Positions 1-13,700 of a DNA stretch of 64,000 bases are shown one piece after another. The notes under the pieces were generated by a model, which saw only the letters and a program-made list of their open reading frames with translations, was not told the DNA's origin and did no database searches. The DNA is taken from positions 13,283,289-13,347,288 of the forward strand of contig NC_045146.1 of NCBI RefSeq assembly GCF_008831285.2. Direction: 5' to 3'. Made by a program: the position numbers and the translations under genes. Source of the stretch: Nymphaea colorata (Eukaryota > Streptophyta > Magnoliopsida > Nymphaeales > Nymphaeaceae). How positions within the stretch are numbered: the stretch's first letter is position 1; every line of letters begins with the position of its first letter.

Positions 1-3000
1 TTAGCTAGTAGGAGACATCGATGCAGCCAATAGGACATCCTGATATTTCAAACATATAACTTCATTCAGGCGTATGACAACTTCAATATGTTTTTATATT
101 TCCTATTCTCCTTAGTCACCATTGCCATTCGGGTTTCCTATTGGGCTAGAAACCCATGTACAAAGATTTGTGGCAATATGTGAGTACTTTTAGGACACTC
201 TGTGTGGTGATTGCAAAGAAACATAAGAGACCACCAAGGACGGAAGTCCTGTGTAAGCTGTCACAGTTGAAATCTCGATATTACTAAGCAGTAGGCACTA
301 CTGGTTACACCTTTTACATCAACATTTAGCCATAGAAGAGTCATTTCAATTCACAGAAATCCTGTACAACTTTGAAGATGAAGCCCATGGATGTAATCAG
401 CAACTTGTTTGTGAAAGAGTAAGAATGAAGGGTTACAAACCCTTGCTACCAATAATAAAGAGCAGATAGCAGACTTATTTACCAGGTCCTTAACATTCAA
501 AAGCATTGTCTTTTGGAAAGGCAAACTCTTGATGTTTCTCAACAAACTATACCATTTAAAGGCAAGCTACGTTTGTTGTTTAATCTCATAAGAGCAACAT
601 GGGGCACACGTGTGACTTTTGGCGTTATGCTCATAGAAGAGGATGTCATACCATACAAAGCAGATTATTTTAATTTAAGCCATAATGAAGAAGAATGTAA
701 GGAACATCAAACCAAAATGCGAAATTTAATCCAATTGGTTTCGCCCCCATCTCCATGTTCCAGTTATTCTTTTCTGTCCTTCCATTGGGGTGGCAGGGAA
801 CGTAACAACAAACAGCAGGTGGGCAAACCATAAAACATCTAGATACAGCAAAAAAATACTTGCAGAAGCTAGCACTAAGATATCATGGAACAGCCAAGAT
901 AGAATACGGATTTCGGCTTGGGTGGTAGCAATATCTCAAAACCACTCCTCACATACTGATACAGTTAACAAAACAATACTTCTTTACTGACTGAAGGCGG
1001 GGAAGGCAAGACGGACAAGGCAAGTCTTTTTTGGGACTTTTGGATTTTCTTCGCAAAATGTAAGAAGTTCAAAAACTTAGAAAATATAAAAAGCAAAAAA
1101 AAAAAGTAATAATATAATAGCTTTCCTTGTATCGTTCTTAAAATATAAGTAAATAAAATTTTAGAAAATATCAATGAGACAAAATGAAAAAACCACATGC
1201 TTAAATATGAAAACCAGAGACTTCTGGGAAGGACTGGCAAAAGTATAGGGAATATCCAGGGATAACCATGTGATAATATCATTACATGTTCTGGTACTTC
1301 CAATATGCTGGAAATATTTGCAGCTGTGCTTAAAAAAACACATCGCAACAGAAGCTTCTGTTTTCAATTTGCAGTCACGAGATACTTGATGGAAAAAAAA
1401 AGAGAGTTGAGAACAATGAAACGGATTCAAGGAAAAACAATGTTCTGCTGGATGAGGTTCTAAGAATGCACAAGCATTCTTCTACTACAATTCCATCAAT
1501 CATAAGGTCGACACCAATATCAATATTCTATCTTTAGCCAAGAAAAAATAAGGAAATAGCATTAATTAATTTGACCAACTCATGGTAGCATCGAAACATA
1601 TCAGCAAGAAACAAAGAAAGCAAAGCCATTTAAGCTGCTCATCTTTTAGGCAAGAATTTTACTACTTTGTATTTCATTGCAAATACCAAATTGGGCAGAA
1701 AAGGGACCATCAAAAAGCAAATGACCTCCATTCTGTTTTTAACCTGTTATGCTTTAGAGAATGTACATACCTGATATTTTATAGTACAGAGTTAACAATA
1801 ACATTCTTAAGATTTTACCTCCGCAAATTGCAGCAGTTTCTCAATCAGAAAAAAAAAATGGAACTTTACATATTGAGAGGCCTACACCCGAATTGTGCAA
1901 ATTCCACCTCCAGCCATCTGCTTCCAGCTTCTCCTAGGCTGTATCAAACACGAAAAATTTAACCACGATATAGTAATTGGTGAACCTTTATGAACACCTT
2001 CTCCCAAACAACCACCAAGCAATCAGGAGTTCTATCATTCAAGAAAGTGTAAACTAACACTTAGAACTCAAAATCAAAATATTCCAGAAAACATCGAAAG
2101 TGGAAGAACAGGAAAAGGTTATGCGAATAGAAGTAGCCCCATCAGAAGGTTAGTAGTATGTTCCAGACACTAGTCAATCTTACTCAAATAAATATACAGC
2201 ACAAGAGCAAAAAGCGTATAATCAGATGAGCTTTCAGTCATAGCATCTACAGATTCCCAAATTAACTGACAATGGCACCTGCTATCCAGCTGTCGGATAC
2301 TAAAAGGCCACAACAAAGCAGTTTCACTATAAGCTTCTCAGACAAGAAATGGTTCATCAAACGTGTACTGAACAATGTTCTCCAGCTCAAATGGTTACCC
2401 AAAGGTAAAGCGGAATATGGCAGTTGAAATAATTTTTCTAATCCACATCAGGAGCAATTCATTCATTAAGCCTTGAAGGACCAAAATATGTGGCAAGACA
2501 TAGAGATGACTTGTACATAGGAGTCAAAAGACCAACCAAGTTATCTACAGCTGGCTTTCAATGAAACCTTTTTTTAATAGAAAATATAATGTGAATGGTG
2601 AAACATAGAGCACAAAAAAGCCATGATGGCCCTTCCGCTACCTCACCAGCATCAAGGTAACTCCAAGTACAGGCCTAGGTTGTCCACACAGACAAACTCT
2701 TTAACTGCTGAGACAAAAACCGGAAAGGAAAAGACCCCAGATCATAGTATAAGGCTTCTTCACAATCAGTCAGTGAAAAAGCAGTGGTCAAGTAACAACA
2801 ATTTGCATACAAGGTCCTACATGTCAAGACGCTTTAACAATATTGGTAGAAGTTGGCAGTAGACAGGTAATTCAACATTGCAACTTCCATATCCTAGATT
2901 GACTTTACCAAACCGTCTTTAAAAGTGAAAAATTATCACATGGATAAGATGTCTATCTCCACATGTTATTTCCCACAATGACAAAAACAGCTTCCAGGAT

Positions 3001-5359
3001 GGTCCACTCAATAAGTATCCCTTGAGAGACAACTTACAGATATTGTCCGATACCAGCTCGTTGAATATCACAATCCCTTAATGGAAGACATATGTGGGAA
3101 GAAATTAGCTCATCACTAAGCTAGAAGCAAGTTTGTACACCAAGCTTAGTAGCAAATTAGCAATTATGGTTTTCAATATCCTGCAATATAACATAACTTT
3201 GTAAAAGTCTTCAATCACCATCCATATATATCCACATAAGCCAGAGTGTGGCTGACCAGGTCACTTCCTAAAAAGCTTGTCCAATGACTCCAATCCATTG
3301 AACAGCCAGGCTACCCCTTTTTATAGACAAACTGGGGATATGCAAACAGCTAGCAATTTAAAGAAAAAACTCAGCACTGAATTTAGTACAAGGGAAAAAC
3401 TCAGCTAATAATTCTACCAATAACTCAGCAGGTGCAAGGACATGTGCAACATTAGTGGCATGGACATGATTGCTTAAGCTGGCACTGGATATAGTACACA
3501 TATTAAACTATGACAAAAAAGATAGCATAGTTATTTACTGGAAAGGTAATCTTACATGCAGCAGGAGACGTGCATGCATGGAAGGCGAGGGAGATCAAAG
3601 TGATTATATACAAGTCCATCCAGGAGTCTTGCCAATGCCAGATCTCAAGGTTGCATTAGCAACAACCAAAAACTTGAAACCATAAGCAAGGCAAAGACTT
3701 TCAGCATCCAGCACCTCAAAACAGTAAGTCAAATGCAAGGGACCATATTTGATAAACTCGTTCAACAAAGCTGCATTGGACATAAATAAAAGAAAATGAA
3801 AATTAAGAAAAAGTCATATCAATCCATTCAGGGTAACATAAGAAACATAAAACCCGTACTTGCATACATACAGGCTAGGCATCAACACAACAGAAAATAA
3901 CTTCACCTTAGGAAAATTTACAAAAGCAGGTTTTTTTTAATTATTATTAAACTTAAATAATGAAAATGTAACACTTTTAAAAATTATTTGACTTCCCTGA
4001 ACAACACTATAGAACATGACAGTAATGTAAAGATTTATTGTGAGAAAACCACGAACAATGAGATCTACAAAATGTTTTTGCATCACCAACAGAACAGAAA
4101 TGACAAGTTCTTACGTTAGTATGATGGACAAGCACACAAATGTACCTGGCAGTTGTAAGCAATTTCTATTTGAATAGTAGAAAATACAACTTAATTCTAT
4201 TACTCACTGTGTCAAACTTAAAAAAAAAGTTCACCTAAAAAATAAATGCGGTTTGCACCCAATGATATTGCTGCCACTGTTACTCCAATAATCAATGATT
4301 TATGTACAATTGCAGAGAGATCAGTCATTAGAATCAATAGGTGTTCCCCTCGGATACAGTCTCGTAAGTTGGCAGTCTTGATCAGTCTGTGTCACTAGTA
4401 CCTAAAGGTTTCTTTATAAATCCTCTCTACAACGAAGGGTTTTGATGTTCTCTGTATGCTCCCAACTGGTTAATGTACAATAGCAAAGAGTGCAGACACG
4501 GTTTTGTAAAGCTTCCAAAAGAATGCTTACTATATTTGACATCAAAGGTTTTATCTTTTGCTGAAGAGAATAGTGAATGGACCAAATTGAACAAATATAC
4601 AAGGACAAATTTTGCAAAATGGGTTGGCATGATAAAGCATGCATTCCTTAATTTACCATCCGCTCATCAAATCACACACACACACTAGAGGGAGAGAGAG
4701 ACCATAACTCATGTTGTATCAGTATAATCTTCAAAATAGAAATTAACCTTCTGATCACATTAGCATGCTTACGTTCATGTCTTGAAATTGTCTTGAACCT
4801 GATTTTTGGACCACTTTTAGACACCATTCATTAACTGTGAGACCTCAACCTTTCACCAACACAAATTGAATGTTTGTAATGCATCAATCATGATAAAACA
4901 TTTTAAAATAGGAAACAGACAATGCTGAATGCTCAATATGCCATTTTTTAACGTTTTCATGACAAACACTTTTTATGCAATGGCAAATCCCTGATACTTC
5001 ACTCTAGGAGTGCTTTTGGTCTTTTAATTTAGAAAATCAGAAAAAGATATCCATCTTACACCAAACAGTAACAAATAACTGCACTGTATCACTATTTAGA
5101 TCCACCTGATAAAGAAAGAGAACTTGGGCTAACATTTACAGAAAATTTACAAATTGTGATACATTAATATCGAGCCTAACATAATTTTCTGGACCATCGC
5201 AAAAGCACCGCCATGTTCACTAATTGTGCTCCATCCAATTTTCTATGTCACAATTCAAATTGTATATTGCATTAACGGTGATTAGACCTATAGCATGGTG
5301 AATAGGTCCTATCAAACATATCCACAGACAGACACATAAATATAATATATATATATATA
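1..5359. other. AT-rich intergenic stretch, no supportable gene
   Basis: No open frame here has recognisable domains, and I found no convincing set of exons. Short frames at 513-833, 2623-2862, 3470-3685 and 4473-4688 do not resemble any family I know and lack splice context. The stretch lies downstream of the minus-strand HUA2-like gene and could hold 3' untranslated or non-coding transcript sequence, but nothing in the sequence proves that. A short CA/GA run sits near 4675-4700 and a TA run at 5342-5360 abuts the retrotransposon. Confidence 0.6.
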
Positions 5360-5676
5360 TGAAAAATCTAAAGATATCAGATTGAAAATGACTTCCACGA
5401 TCTGATTTTTACAAAAAAAACGGAGGACAGGGAGAAAGATGCATAAAATGGTTGGGGCAGCAGTAGCAACATGCCTCCAAACCTAATCGATATTATTAAA
5501 CATAACTTCACATTTTTTAGACATATATACTCAATGGAGATACAAGATACAAAAGAGCCACTAATGAAGGAATTCAGTACATGTGGAAATAAAAGGAAGT
5601 GTCTAAACAAAGAAGGAGGTCTAGGTCAGACATGTCTGGATCCAAAACCAGACACGTTAAACTGTACATATTATCA
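5360..5676 (-). repeat. Copia 3' LTR (element on minus strand)
   Basis: This copy runs, on the plus strand, from TGAAAAATCT to ATTATCA and matches 9686-9996 along its length with many substitutions and small indels. Shared landmarks include the GATCTGATTTTTACA block, the ATTATTAAACATAA block and the CCAGACACGTTAAACT block. On the element strand it begins TGATAATATG directly after the purine run at 5677-5685. Confidence 0.85.
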
Positions 5677-5687
5677 CCCTCCCTTAA
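5677..5687 (-). other. Polypurine tract of the copia element
   Basis: On the minus strand a purine run ending in GGGAGGG lies immediately before the 3' LTR, which is where plus-strand DNA synthesis starts in LTR retrotransposons. Confidence 0.65.
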
Positions 5688-5979
5688 GTTGTACATGGTT
5701 TTGAATCATGTACAACTTGCTCTTCAATCGCCAGAATTGATATCCTGTCAGCCCTTTTGTAAACAAGTCTGCACCTGATCTTCTGTCCTTACATGCTACA
5801 GCACTATCACTTTAAGTTCAACTTTCTAGCATATGAAATGTTAGTCAATTTCAATGTGTTTTGTCTTGCCATGTTGAGTCGGACTAAAAGCAATGTTCTA
5901 TAGCATTGTGACTATCACATAATCACACAGTAACAAGGACTGACCAATCTCTTCTCCCAAACCAGCCAATAAATGTCTG

Positions 5980-8900
5980 ATCCATGCAACTTATGTTATC
6001 CCAGTAGCCATTAGTTTATACGCAGCTTCTGTACTAGATTGTGTCACCACCATATGGTTTCAATTACTCCATGATACAAGATTTTGACCAATGAAAATAC
6101 AGTACCCAAATACGGATCTGCTCTCATCTAGTCACATGCCCAATCTGCATCAGTGTAAGTTCTAAAGTTTATGCCCCTTCTTCCCACAGTCACTTTTATG
6201 ACAAACCAGGCCATCCTTTATGGTTCCCCCAAAGTACCTTACAATACGTTTCATAACTTTCATTTGGCCTTCTCTTGGAGCATGCATAAATTGAGAAACT
6301 TGATTGACTGCACAGACTACGTCTGGTCTAGTAAAAGTAATATACTGCAGTATTTCAATAATGCTACGATAGCTCTTGGAATTGGCACAAAGCTCCCAGT
6401 CTTCTGAACTTAACCTCTGATGCAATACACAGAGTATTCACTGGCCTACAACTCTTCATAACCGCCTTGTCCAAAAGACCAAGGTGTTCTGTTGCATGTG
6501 TGTCAACACGTCCCCTTGTCCAATCTACCTCAACCCCAAGAAAATATTGCAATTCCACAAAGTCTCCATCAAGTGTTCTTTAAATTCTTGCACATGATCA
6601 TTTGAGTTCCCAATGACCACAATATCATCAACACATATGAGAAGTAAAGTGATGATATATTTTCTGACAAATAAATAGAGAGTGGTCAAGTGAACATCTC
6701 CTGAAGCCATATCATTGAATTTTCAGGGAAAAGCTTTCAAACCACAACCAAGAAGATTGTTTTAAAGTTTAAACCATGTAAGGACTTTCTTAACTTGCAC
6801 ACCCAAGTGGAAGCATCTCTCTCTGCATATCCAAGGGGGTTGTAAATATATACTTCCTCTTTCAAGTCACCATGTAGAAATGCATTCTTGACATCCATTT
6901 GCCTAAGCTTCCATCCCCAGTCAACTGCAAGGGATATGATGGAAAAGGATGGTATCCATCTTAGCTACCCCATTTTATTGAGAGGTATGTGGCTAAGACT
7001 CTTGTCACCCTATTCCATTATTTTGAAGAAACACAAGAAATTTGTCTTATGAGCATTCTCCCCACCATCACATTACAAATGCACAAGGTCACATGAGAAT
7101 CTAACTTTGACCATAGAATGGAATCCACAGGATATTAGAAAAACTTCATGTTTATGTTTCATGAAGTATGTCCAGCTGTGATGAGAATACGAGTCGATGA
7201 TATAACATAGTATTGACTTCTAGACAAAGAAATCAGTGCACACTCACCAAACATCAAACAAACAATTTCAAAAGGCCTCGAAGTTCTTTTGTTTATAACA
7301 TTGAAAGGAAGCATGATTCTTACATAATTTGCAACTAAAAGATTTCTTGACCTCAAAAGGAGAAAATAAACTAGACTCTAAAATAAAACCATCAGACACA
7401 AGTTTTTCAATAAATCCCCGACTACAATGACCCAAACGACCATGCCAAAGATTTGGCTCATTACAACAAGATAAACTAGAAACACTCAACAAACACATAC
7501 TAGAACTAAAGACAAAAGATTATGAAGATGAAGGCTTTCTTGGCTCCAACAGGACAACTAGAACTGGAGAGAAGCAGGAACTTCTTCTTCTTCTTCTTCT
7601 TTTTTTTTTTGGAAGAGGCACAGGTTTCCTCATTGCTCCCCTTCAGCAAACGTCTTCTTCATTCGAAGGTCCTCGACATAGACAGAAGATGGAATAAATT
7701 CGACTGACAAATTCATATCGTGCATAAGTTTAGCAACAGAAACAATATTCTTTTGAATATTTAGTGCAAGTAAAACATTGGACAGGAAAAGGGAGGACTT
7801 GAGCATGGGAAATGTGCATTACCAGCATGACTAATTGAAGGGTGACTACCATCTCCCATAACAATACAACCTTTTTCAAGGTAAGGAGCTAGGCCAGGCA
7901 ACTTAAGCGCATTGTCTGTGTGATCCTGAATCCACATAGCACTCTTCCTATTCATTTTGCTTGTCATTTATGATAGAGTTGACAGGACAACCTACCATAC
8001 ATCACCAGGTGGCTTCGCACTCTCACTGGAAGCTGCTCTATTCTCGAAGTTACTCATTTTCTTTCCCTTTATTTTATGGATTATACAGCAATCAGCATTC
8101 ACTTGCCTGTTTTTGTTGTACTGGATGCAAATGAGCACTCTCTTTCGGTTCCCTGCATTAAAATCACCTGGGACAATAGGTGTAGGCAATATTCCATGGC
8201 CACCTTGCCCCCCCTCATCCTCTACCACCTTAATGCCCTCCATTTCCACATCCTACACCTACTGAGCTGTCTATTGCCAGAATAGTATGATATTTGATCA
8301 TGTCATTTTCCTCTACCCTTCTCTTCATGGTCATCTCATACTAAAGGAGTTTTGCTTGAATCTCCTCAAAAGTAGGCAAAGTGAGCTGACATGACAAGGC
8401 TGTAGTAAACATATCAAAATCTGAGCCCAGGCCATTAAGAGTTTGTTGAACTTTATCATTGTCTGGAACGGTATTCCCAACAATAGCCAACTGATCAATA
8501 ATGTTCTTCGTGTGATCTATATAATCCATAACCAACATTGATCACTTCCCTAGATTCAGAAGCTCCAATTTTAAGAACAACACCCAAGCCTCTGACATCT
8601 ACGAATAATTTTTCGTGAGCATACCCCACAACTGTGCAAAATGCAATCATCTGAAATTGAAGTCATTTCTTGAGAAAGTATTGATGTGATGTAGGCCACC
8701 AAAGACAGATATCCTTCAAGTTGTGTATTCTTGATTCTTGACCGAACGTGTGGATATCACACTTTTCTCATCCTTGGTTTCCTGCAAGATGAATCGTGGT
8801 GATACATGGATAGAACCATCCAAATGCTCACGAAGATCATGACTCCGTATAAACAGTATTATTTGCCTCTTCCATGTTAAGAAGTTGGAGTAAGAAAGCT
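5980..8900 (-). pseudogene. Broken copia gag-pol coding region
   Basis: Fragments in several frames still show family signatures. The gag start has a YSNFLTWKRQI block (about 8890-8720), followed by a UBN2-like stretch ending TLPTFEEIQAKLL (8538-8341). The integrase pre-domain has NLWHGRLGHCSRGFIEKL (7498-7268), followed by RPFEIV. Reverse transcriptase has WKLRQMDVKNAFLHGDLKEE (about 6960-6860), the catalytic block as CVDDIVVIGN (6710-6525) and QYFLGVEV (6558-6364). RNase H shows RPDVVCAVNQVSQFM (6425-6162) and a degenerate TEAAYKLMA end near 6010-6040. The protease and the middle of integrase are missing or unreadable. The usual YVDD tyrosine is replaced by cysteine in the part I can read. 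Confidence 0.85.
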
Positions 8901-9673
8901 TTTCGGAAACCAACTAACTGAGAAAATTTGTTGAAATGTCGGATTGTGAAGAAGAGTCCATAGGAAATAAACAAGGATGAACAATTGGAAGCAAAGACAA
9001 AGGGAATATTCAGCCACACAATCAAGGAAGTTCTACCAGCAGGGATACAAACTCGCCTATTTTTCTCCTTCCTTTTTTTATATAATTTTGAATTTTTTTT
9101 TTTTTACAGACTTCGATCAGAAATTGGGCCTCACTTTCTGTCTTGCAAGTTTGACAAGAGTCTGCTGGAAAGAGTTAAGGTTCGTGCAAATATTTTGATC
9201 TGACATATTTGCATCCACACTACTGATTAGAGAGAATATGACAGACATGAATTTCAGATGAAACGTGAACCAGTGTACAAATATAGAAAGAAAACAATGT
9301 ATATATCACGACAGAAACATTTCAGATATAATATATACATCAGAGTCAACAATGAGCAAGAGAAATATGCATGATAGTATAGAGAGATTTAGGTGCCAGA
9401 AGAGAAAAATGGACACGCCTGAGGTGTGCAGGTGGCAAAAAAATATCTATATGCACACTCAGCAAAAAATAAATATACAACAGAAAGTATGCAGGAACAA
9501 TAGACAAACGACTTTATGAACTAACGACAGAAGGAAAGGGGAAACTAGGGCAGACATCTTTAGACATCAGAGGTTGAAGGAAGGGAGGATCAGAAAAGAG
9601 ATCAGAACAGATATTAAGAGGAAACAGAGTCAGATCTTTCAAAGCATACCGTTTGGTAAATCCTTGCAGCACC

Positions 9674-9685
9674 ACCGTAATACCA
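9674..9685 (-). other. Primer-binding-site remnant of the copia element
   Basis: Read on the minus strand, the bases right after the 5' LTR are TGGTATTACGGT. Plant copia elements usually have TGGTATCAGAGC here, pairing with the 3' end of initiator-Met tRNA. The first six bases are intact and the rest has decayed. Confidence 0.65.
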
Positions 9686-9996
9686 TGAAAAATCTGAAGA
9701 TATCAACTTGCAAATGGCTTCCACAATCTGATTTTTACAGAAAACTAAGGAAAGGATGCATAGAATGGTTGGGTTGGCAGCAGCAACACATGCCTCCAAT
9801 GCCCAATCATATTATTAAACATAAATTTACATTTTCTGGGAGTATATACCCCTCAATGGAGATATGAAATACAAAAGAGCCCTTAATGAAAGGGTTCAGC
9901 ACATTTTGAAACATAAAGAGGCGCCTAAGTCAAGAAATGGGTATGGGCCAGACTGGTCCGGATCCAAATCCAGACACGTTAAACTTTATCTTTTAA
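9686..9996 (-). repeat. Copia 5' LTR (element on minus strand)
   Basis: Direct-repeat partner of 5360-5676. Its inner edge is fixed by the CA|TGGTAT junction on the minus strand (LTR end, then primer-binding site, at 9686/9685). The outer edge is less certain because similarity fades just after the shared CACGTTAAACT block near 9985-9996. Confidence 0.82.
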
Positions 9997-10004
9997 CTCT
10001 ATAT

Positions 10005-10052
<48 letters not shown>

Positions 10053-10770
10053 TTGTGTAGATATATGCAAGCATATTGCATATGCACAAGTAACCTTTTT
10101 AAGTTCCAAAACACATTAGTCTAAGTATTCTGTAAAACTAACAATTGGAATTCGTTTTTTCAACAGTCCAAAATTCTATAGCTCATGAATTCATCTTGAT
10201 ATAGCAGAAAAAATAAATGCTCAGATCCTATCAAAAAAATAAATGCTCAGATCCTATCACCAGGTGTTTGAGTATGGACAATACTAGAATCTTGTTATGT
10301 TATGGACCATCCTTCATGCTTTCAAATTGTATTGTATGTTGAACTACTAAATCTTGTTATGTTATGGACCAGTGTTGTGGTCGAGAATAGAAGTGAGTCG
10401 CTTCTGTTGTAGTGGTAGTTTTGTAGCCGTAATAGTCAGCACTCCTACATGGATGAATGCCTCCATACTCTACTTTCTAATGCCCACTCTGCCCTCCTTC
10501 CTTGCCTGAAGCTTTTCTTCATATGGTCATCTTTTGAGGGGAGGGAAAAACTAAAGAATTTTGACTGGGATTTAGGCATGCAGCGGCACAAAATAAAACA
10601 TATATCTGAGTCCAAGTTGAATCTACACATACGTCTGAATATGCAGACAATGAGAAAGCAAGAGATTGAACACTAGGAAAATATTGATCAGGGGAACAAA
10701 ATGTGAAGGTATCTCTAAGGACAACTACTTACCTAAATTTTTAAGGTTTCTGAGAGAGACAAAATTGGTT
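9997..10770. other. HUA2 3' flank with GT microsatellite and small tandem repeats
   Basis: This contains the GT run at 10007-10050, a tandem pair of about 28 bp near 10205-10258 (AAATAAATGCTCAGATCC core) and a separated pair sharing AATCTTGTTATGTTATGGACC near 10290-10310 and 10350-10370. It is probably 3' untranslated or flanking sequence of the HUA2-like gene. I could not place a polyadenylation site. Confidence 0.5.
10007..10050. repeat. GT/TA microsatellite
   Basis: About 19 GT units are followed by a short TA run, directly outside the copia 5' LTR. Confidence 0.95.
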
Positions 10771-13700
10771 TTACATAGGCCTCCAACAATTAAAGGGTGC
10801 AACATCTGGCCTGCAAGGTTGCACCTGATTGACGCCGTGAGGAGGGGCAGCTACAGAAAAACAAAAGAATATACAAAGTATGTAAATAATAATAAAATTG
10901 ATCAATTAACATATTATTTCAAAAAAAATAGAAGTTTGTCCCCAGAATGATTTCAGGCATGCACAAGTCACCTGGAATTGAACCACCAGAGCCAACAGAG
11001 TTCTGTACAGGATACTGATAGCCCATGGGGCTTAAGCAAGGCCTTTCTACTGGGGGTCGAAAGTAACCTGACGGTGTAAAACATAGTAAGAACCAGACAC
11101 AAGCAAGGTTTTAGCACCCCATAGGAAACTCATGCTATGGTATATAATAGATAATTTACGACAACAAAAACTACACACCATCCTGTACAATAGGTGGGCC
11201 TGAGCATGATGGTGCAGACATTCCTCCAGGAACCCACACGTTCTGCTGACTATTAGCTTTGGCATCATTAGGATGTGGTCGCCATTGTTCCTCATTAACA
11301 GGTTGCCTCCAATTGTTTGGGACAGAGGTCAAAGGATACTGGTGATAAGGTTGTGGAGCAAAATGCGGAGCAACAGGCCTAGGATATGCAAAATGATTTG
11401 AAGGTGGCTGTGGAGGAGAGAAGTGATTGGAAGGTGGCTGTGGATGTGGATGTGGATGTGGATGTGGAGGTGGAGGTGGAGGTGGAGGTGGAGGCGGAGG
11501 TGGAGGGGGATGATATGGTCGTTGCTGGAATGGCACATTACCAGGCTGGAACTGCTGAGTAACTGCACTGGGCTGGAACTGCTGAGTAACTTGGGTGGCC
11601 TGAGGGACTGAATGAATATTACTTTTCCCATATTCAAAATTAGACGGATGTGTATTTGGAACATCTTGGACATGGCACTGCCCAGATGTTGCAAAAGAAG
11701 AATTATGTGGAATCCTTTCATTTCCCAGAGGCGTAAGATTGACATGGCTTTGAGAAGGAGCAGGTCCAGCAGTTTGGACATTTCCACCACCCTGCAAAGT
11801 AAAGATGGATTAGTACTTCTAACTTCTAAGCCAGATACAAAGTTTAAGAACAATATATATCATAAAAGAGTTGCAGAGCTTACATCTGGAAGCCGATGAT
11901 AATCTTGCCGACTCAAATCTGGAGGCCTAGGATAATCTTGAGGCATAGAATGACCATAGACATAGGAAGGTGGGGAAGATGCTGGCAGTGGTGGCGGCGG
12001 CGGTGGTGGTGGAGGTGGTGGTGGTGGAGGTGGAGATGGAGATTCCGGGGGTGGAGGGGGAGTGGGAGGAGGGGAAGAAGGTAAAGGTGGCAAGGGGGGA
12101 GGAGAATCCACAGGTAGAGGTGGAGAACCAACTTCTAGTGGGGCATTCTCAGTCGTATCATCCCTCGAAGAACTTGGAACATTTTGCTGAGGTTCTTGTT
12201 CAACAGGAATGCTACGGGCTGCAGCTTCGTCTTTGGAAGAGGCAGATACATCTTCCATTTCAAGCTCCCCATCAACTTCTTCTAAAATGTGGTGACGCCT
12301 ATCACTTGGAGTACCAGCATATGGTAGTGCCTCCTCCAAAACTTCAGTGGTACCCAATGACAACATTTCAGTGGCTTCCTTGATTTGAAAAGTTTCTTCC
12401 TCTTCAAAGAATTGAGAAGATAGGAAACCAGGCAATTGAAATGTTGCATTGCTGAAAGGAGTGGAAGATCCAAGTTAGTAACATCACCCATCCATGTAAG
12501 TTCACGCAGCTTGAAGTGGCAATAAAAGATCAATAAAACGCATTTTTTGAAATCATAGCATGCTAGAATCAGAAAACCACAGTAAACAAAAGTGGAAAAT
12601 TTGTAAATCCAAAATACTGGGGAAAAAAAACTTGCTGAAATATCAACCTCCCCGCAATACATATGCAGACCAAACCAAGGTTGAAGAAAGTTTGATTCAG
12701 AAATTGCTAAAATATTCTAAAACCATCCCTAACCTACTCAGAATTAGGAGAATATAATCAAGTTAACAAGCAGCATACTTGAGGACATTTTCTCTAAAGA
12801 CACTGTCAAACAAGAACCTCAATTAATCAACTCAGGTCCACACATTACATATACTAAGTTACGAAACCTTACAAATAGTAGCATATACAACGCAAACTTT
12901 TCAAAGCTCAAAAAACATCTCTCTTTGAATCTCGACCTTAGTTACCAACAACTCCAATATTGCAAGATAAGAATTCTTCACAATAACTCACTTTAGCCCC
13001 TCTTTAGAAGTTCCTTTTAGCATTCCATGCATGAACACTTGGTGGATTCTTTATCATGGCTGTTTTCTGGAACAATTCTCTTGCTTAAACGCCATTCCTA
13101 CACTGTAGCAGAATATTTTCATTGATTTCAAAACCAGGACATCTCCTTCCAGATGATTTTGGAACATGGATTCACCTGTATATGTTTTGACAAAGCCTGA
13201 CATTTTGGCAGTTTTGATGTAACTGGTGATCATCTTAGCCAAATTACATAACAGACTGTCTCTTAGTACAATTGGACTAATCTTACATTCGCATATGTTA
13301 GAGATGTATAGGTACTGCCAATGTGAAGAAGAGGTAAACCAAAATTTTTAGATTCACATACGCCTGCATCTTGGTAGACTCAGAACCTGTGCATTTGCAG
13401 GACCTCAAGACATTAAACTATTTAACGATGTTGTTATGGTAATATAAGGGCATAGTTAAAAATTTAACACCATCATTTACGCCTATAGATAACATAAACA
13501 ACATAAATAAGCTACAAATGTAAAAGTAACTGCACTTATCAGGGATTGCACTGCCGCTGAACCTGCTCCACCAAAGAGATGAAGCATAAGTGTGGCTTTG
13601 CAATATTTGTGTCATGCTCTTCTAGGCAGCAAGGCGAGAGATTATGACTCACCTGCCATACTCATCAACAAGCATTCCTTCCATTTCTCTGAGTGGATCA

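Larger units (their letters stand above)
5360..9996 (-). mobile_element. Decayed Ty1/copia LTR retrotransposon
   Basis: Two direct repeats of about 315 bp (5360-5676 and 9686 to about 9996) flank about 4 kb of internal sequence. On the minus strand the upstream LTR ends in CA and is followed at once by TGGTAT, the start of the usual initiator-Met tRNA primer-binding site. A purine run AAGGGAGGG precedes the downstream LTR. Internal remains appear in copia order on the minus strand: gag (about 8890-8340), integrase zinc-finger region (about 7500-7270), reverse transcriptase (about 6980-6530) and RNase H (about 6430-5980). Frameshifts and stops break every domain, so it cannot be autonomous. 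It is inserted where a TA run (left) meets a GT run (right), which hides the target duplication. LTR outer edges are good to a few bases only at the left. Confidence 0.88.

Noticed and set aside
11329..12383. Plus- and minus-strand frames rich in Trp-Arg, Val-Glu or His-Leu over the HUA2 polyproline region
   Set aside because: These are alternate-frame readings of the GGT/GGA microsatellites, not genes.
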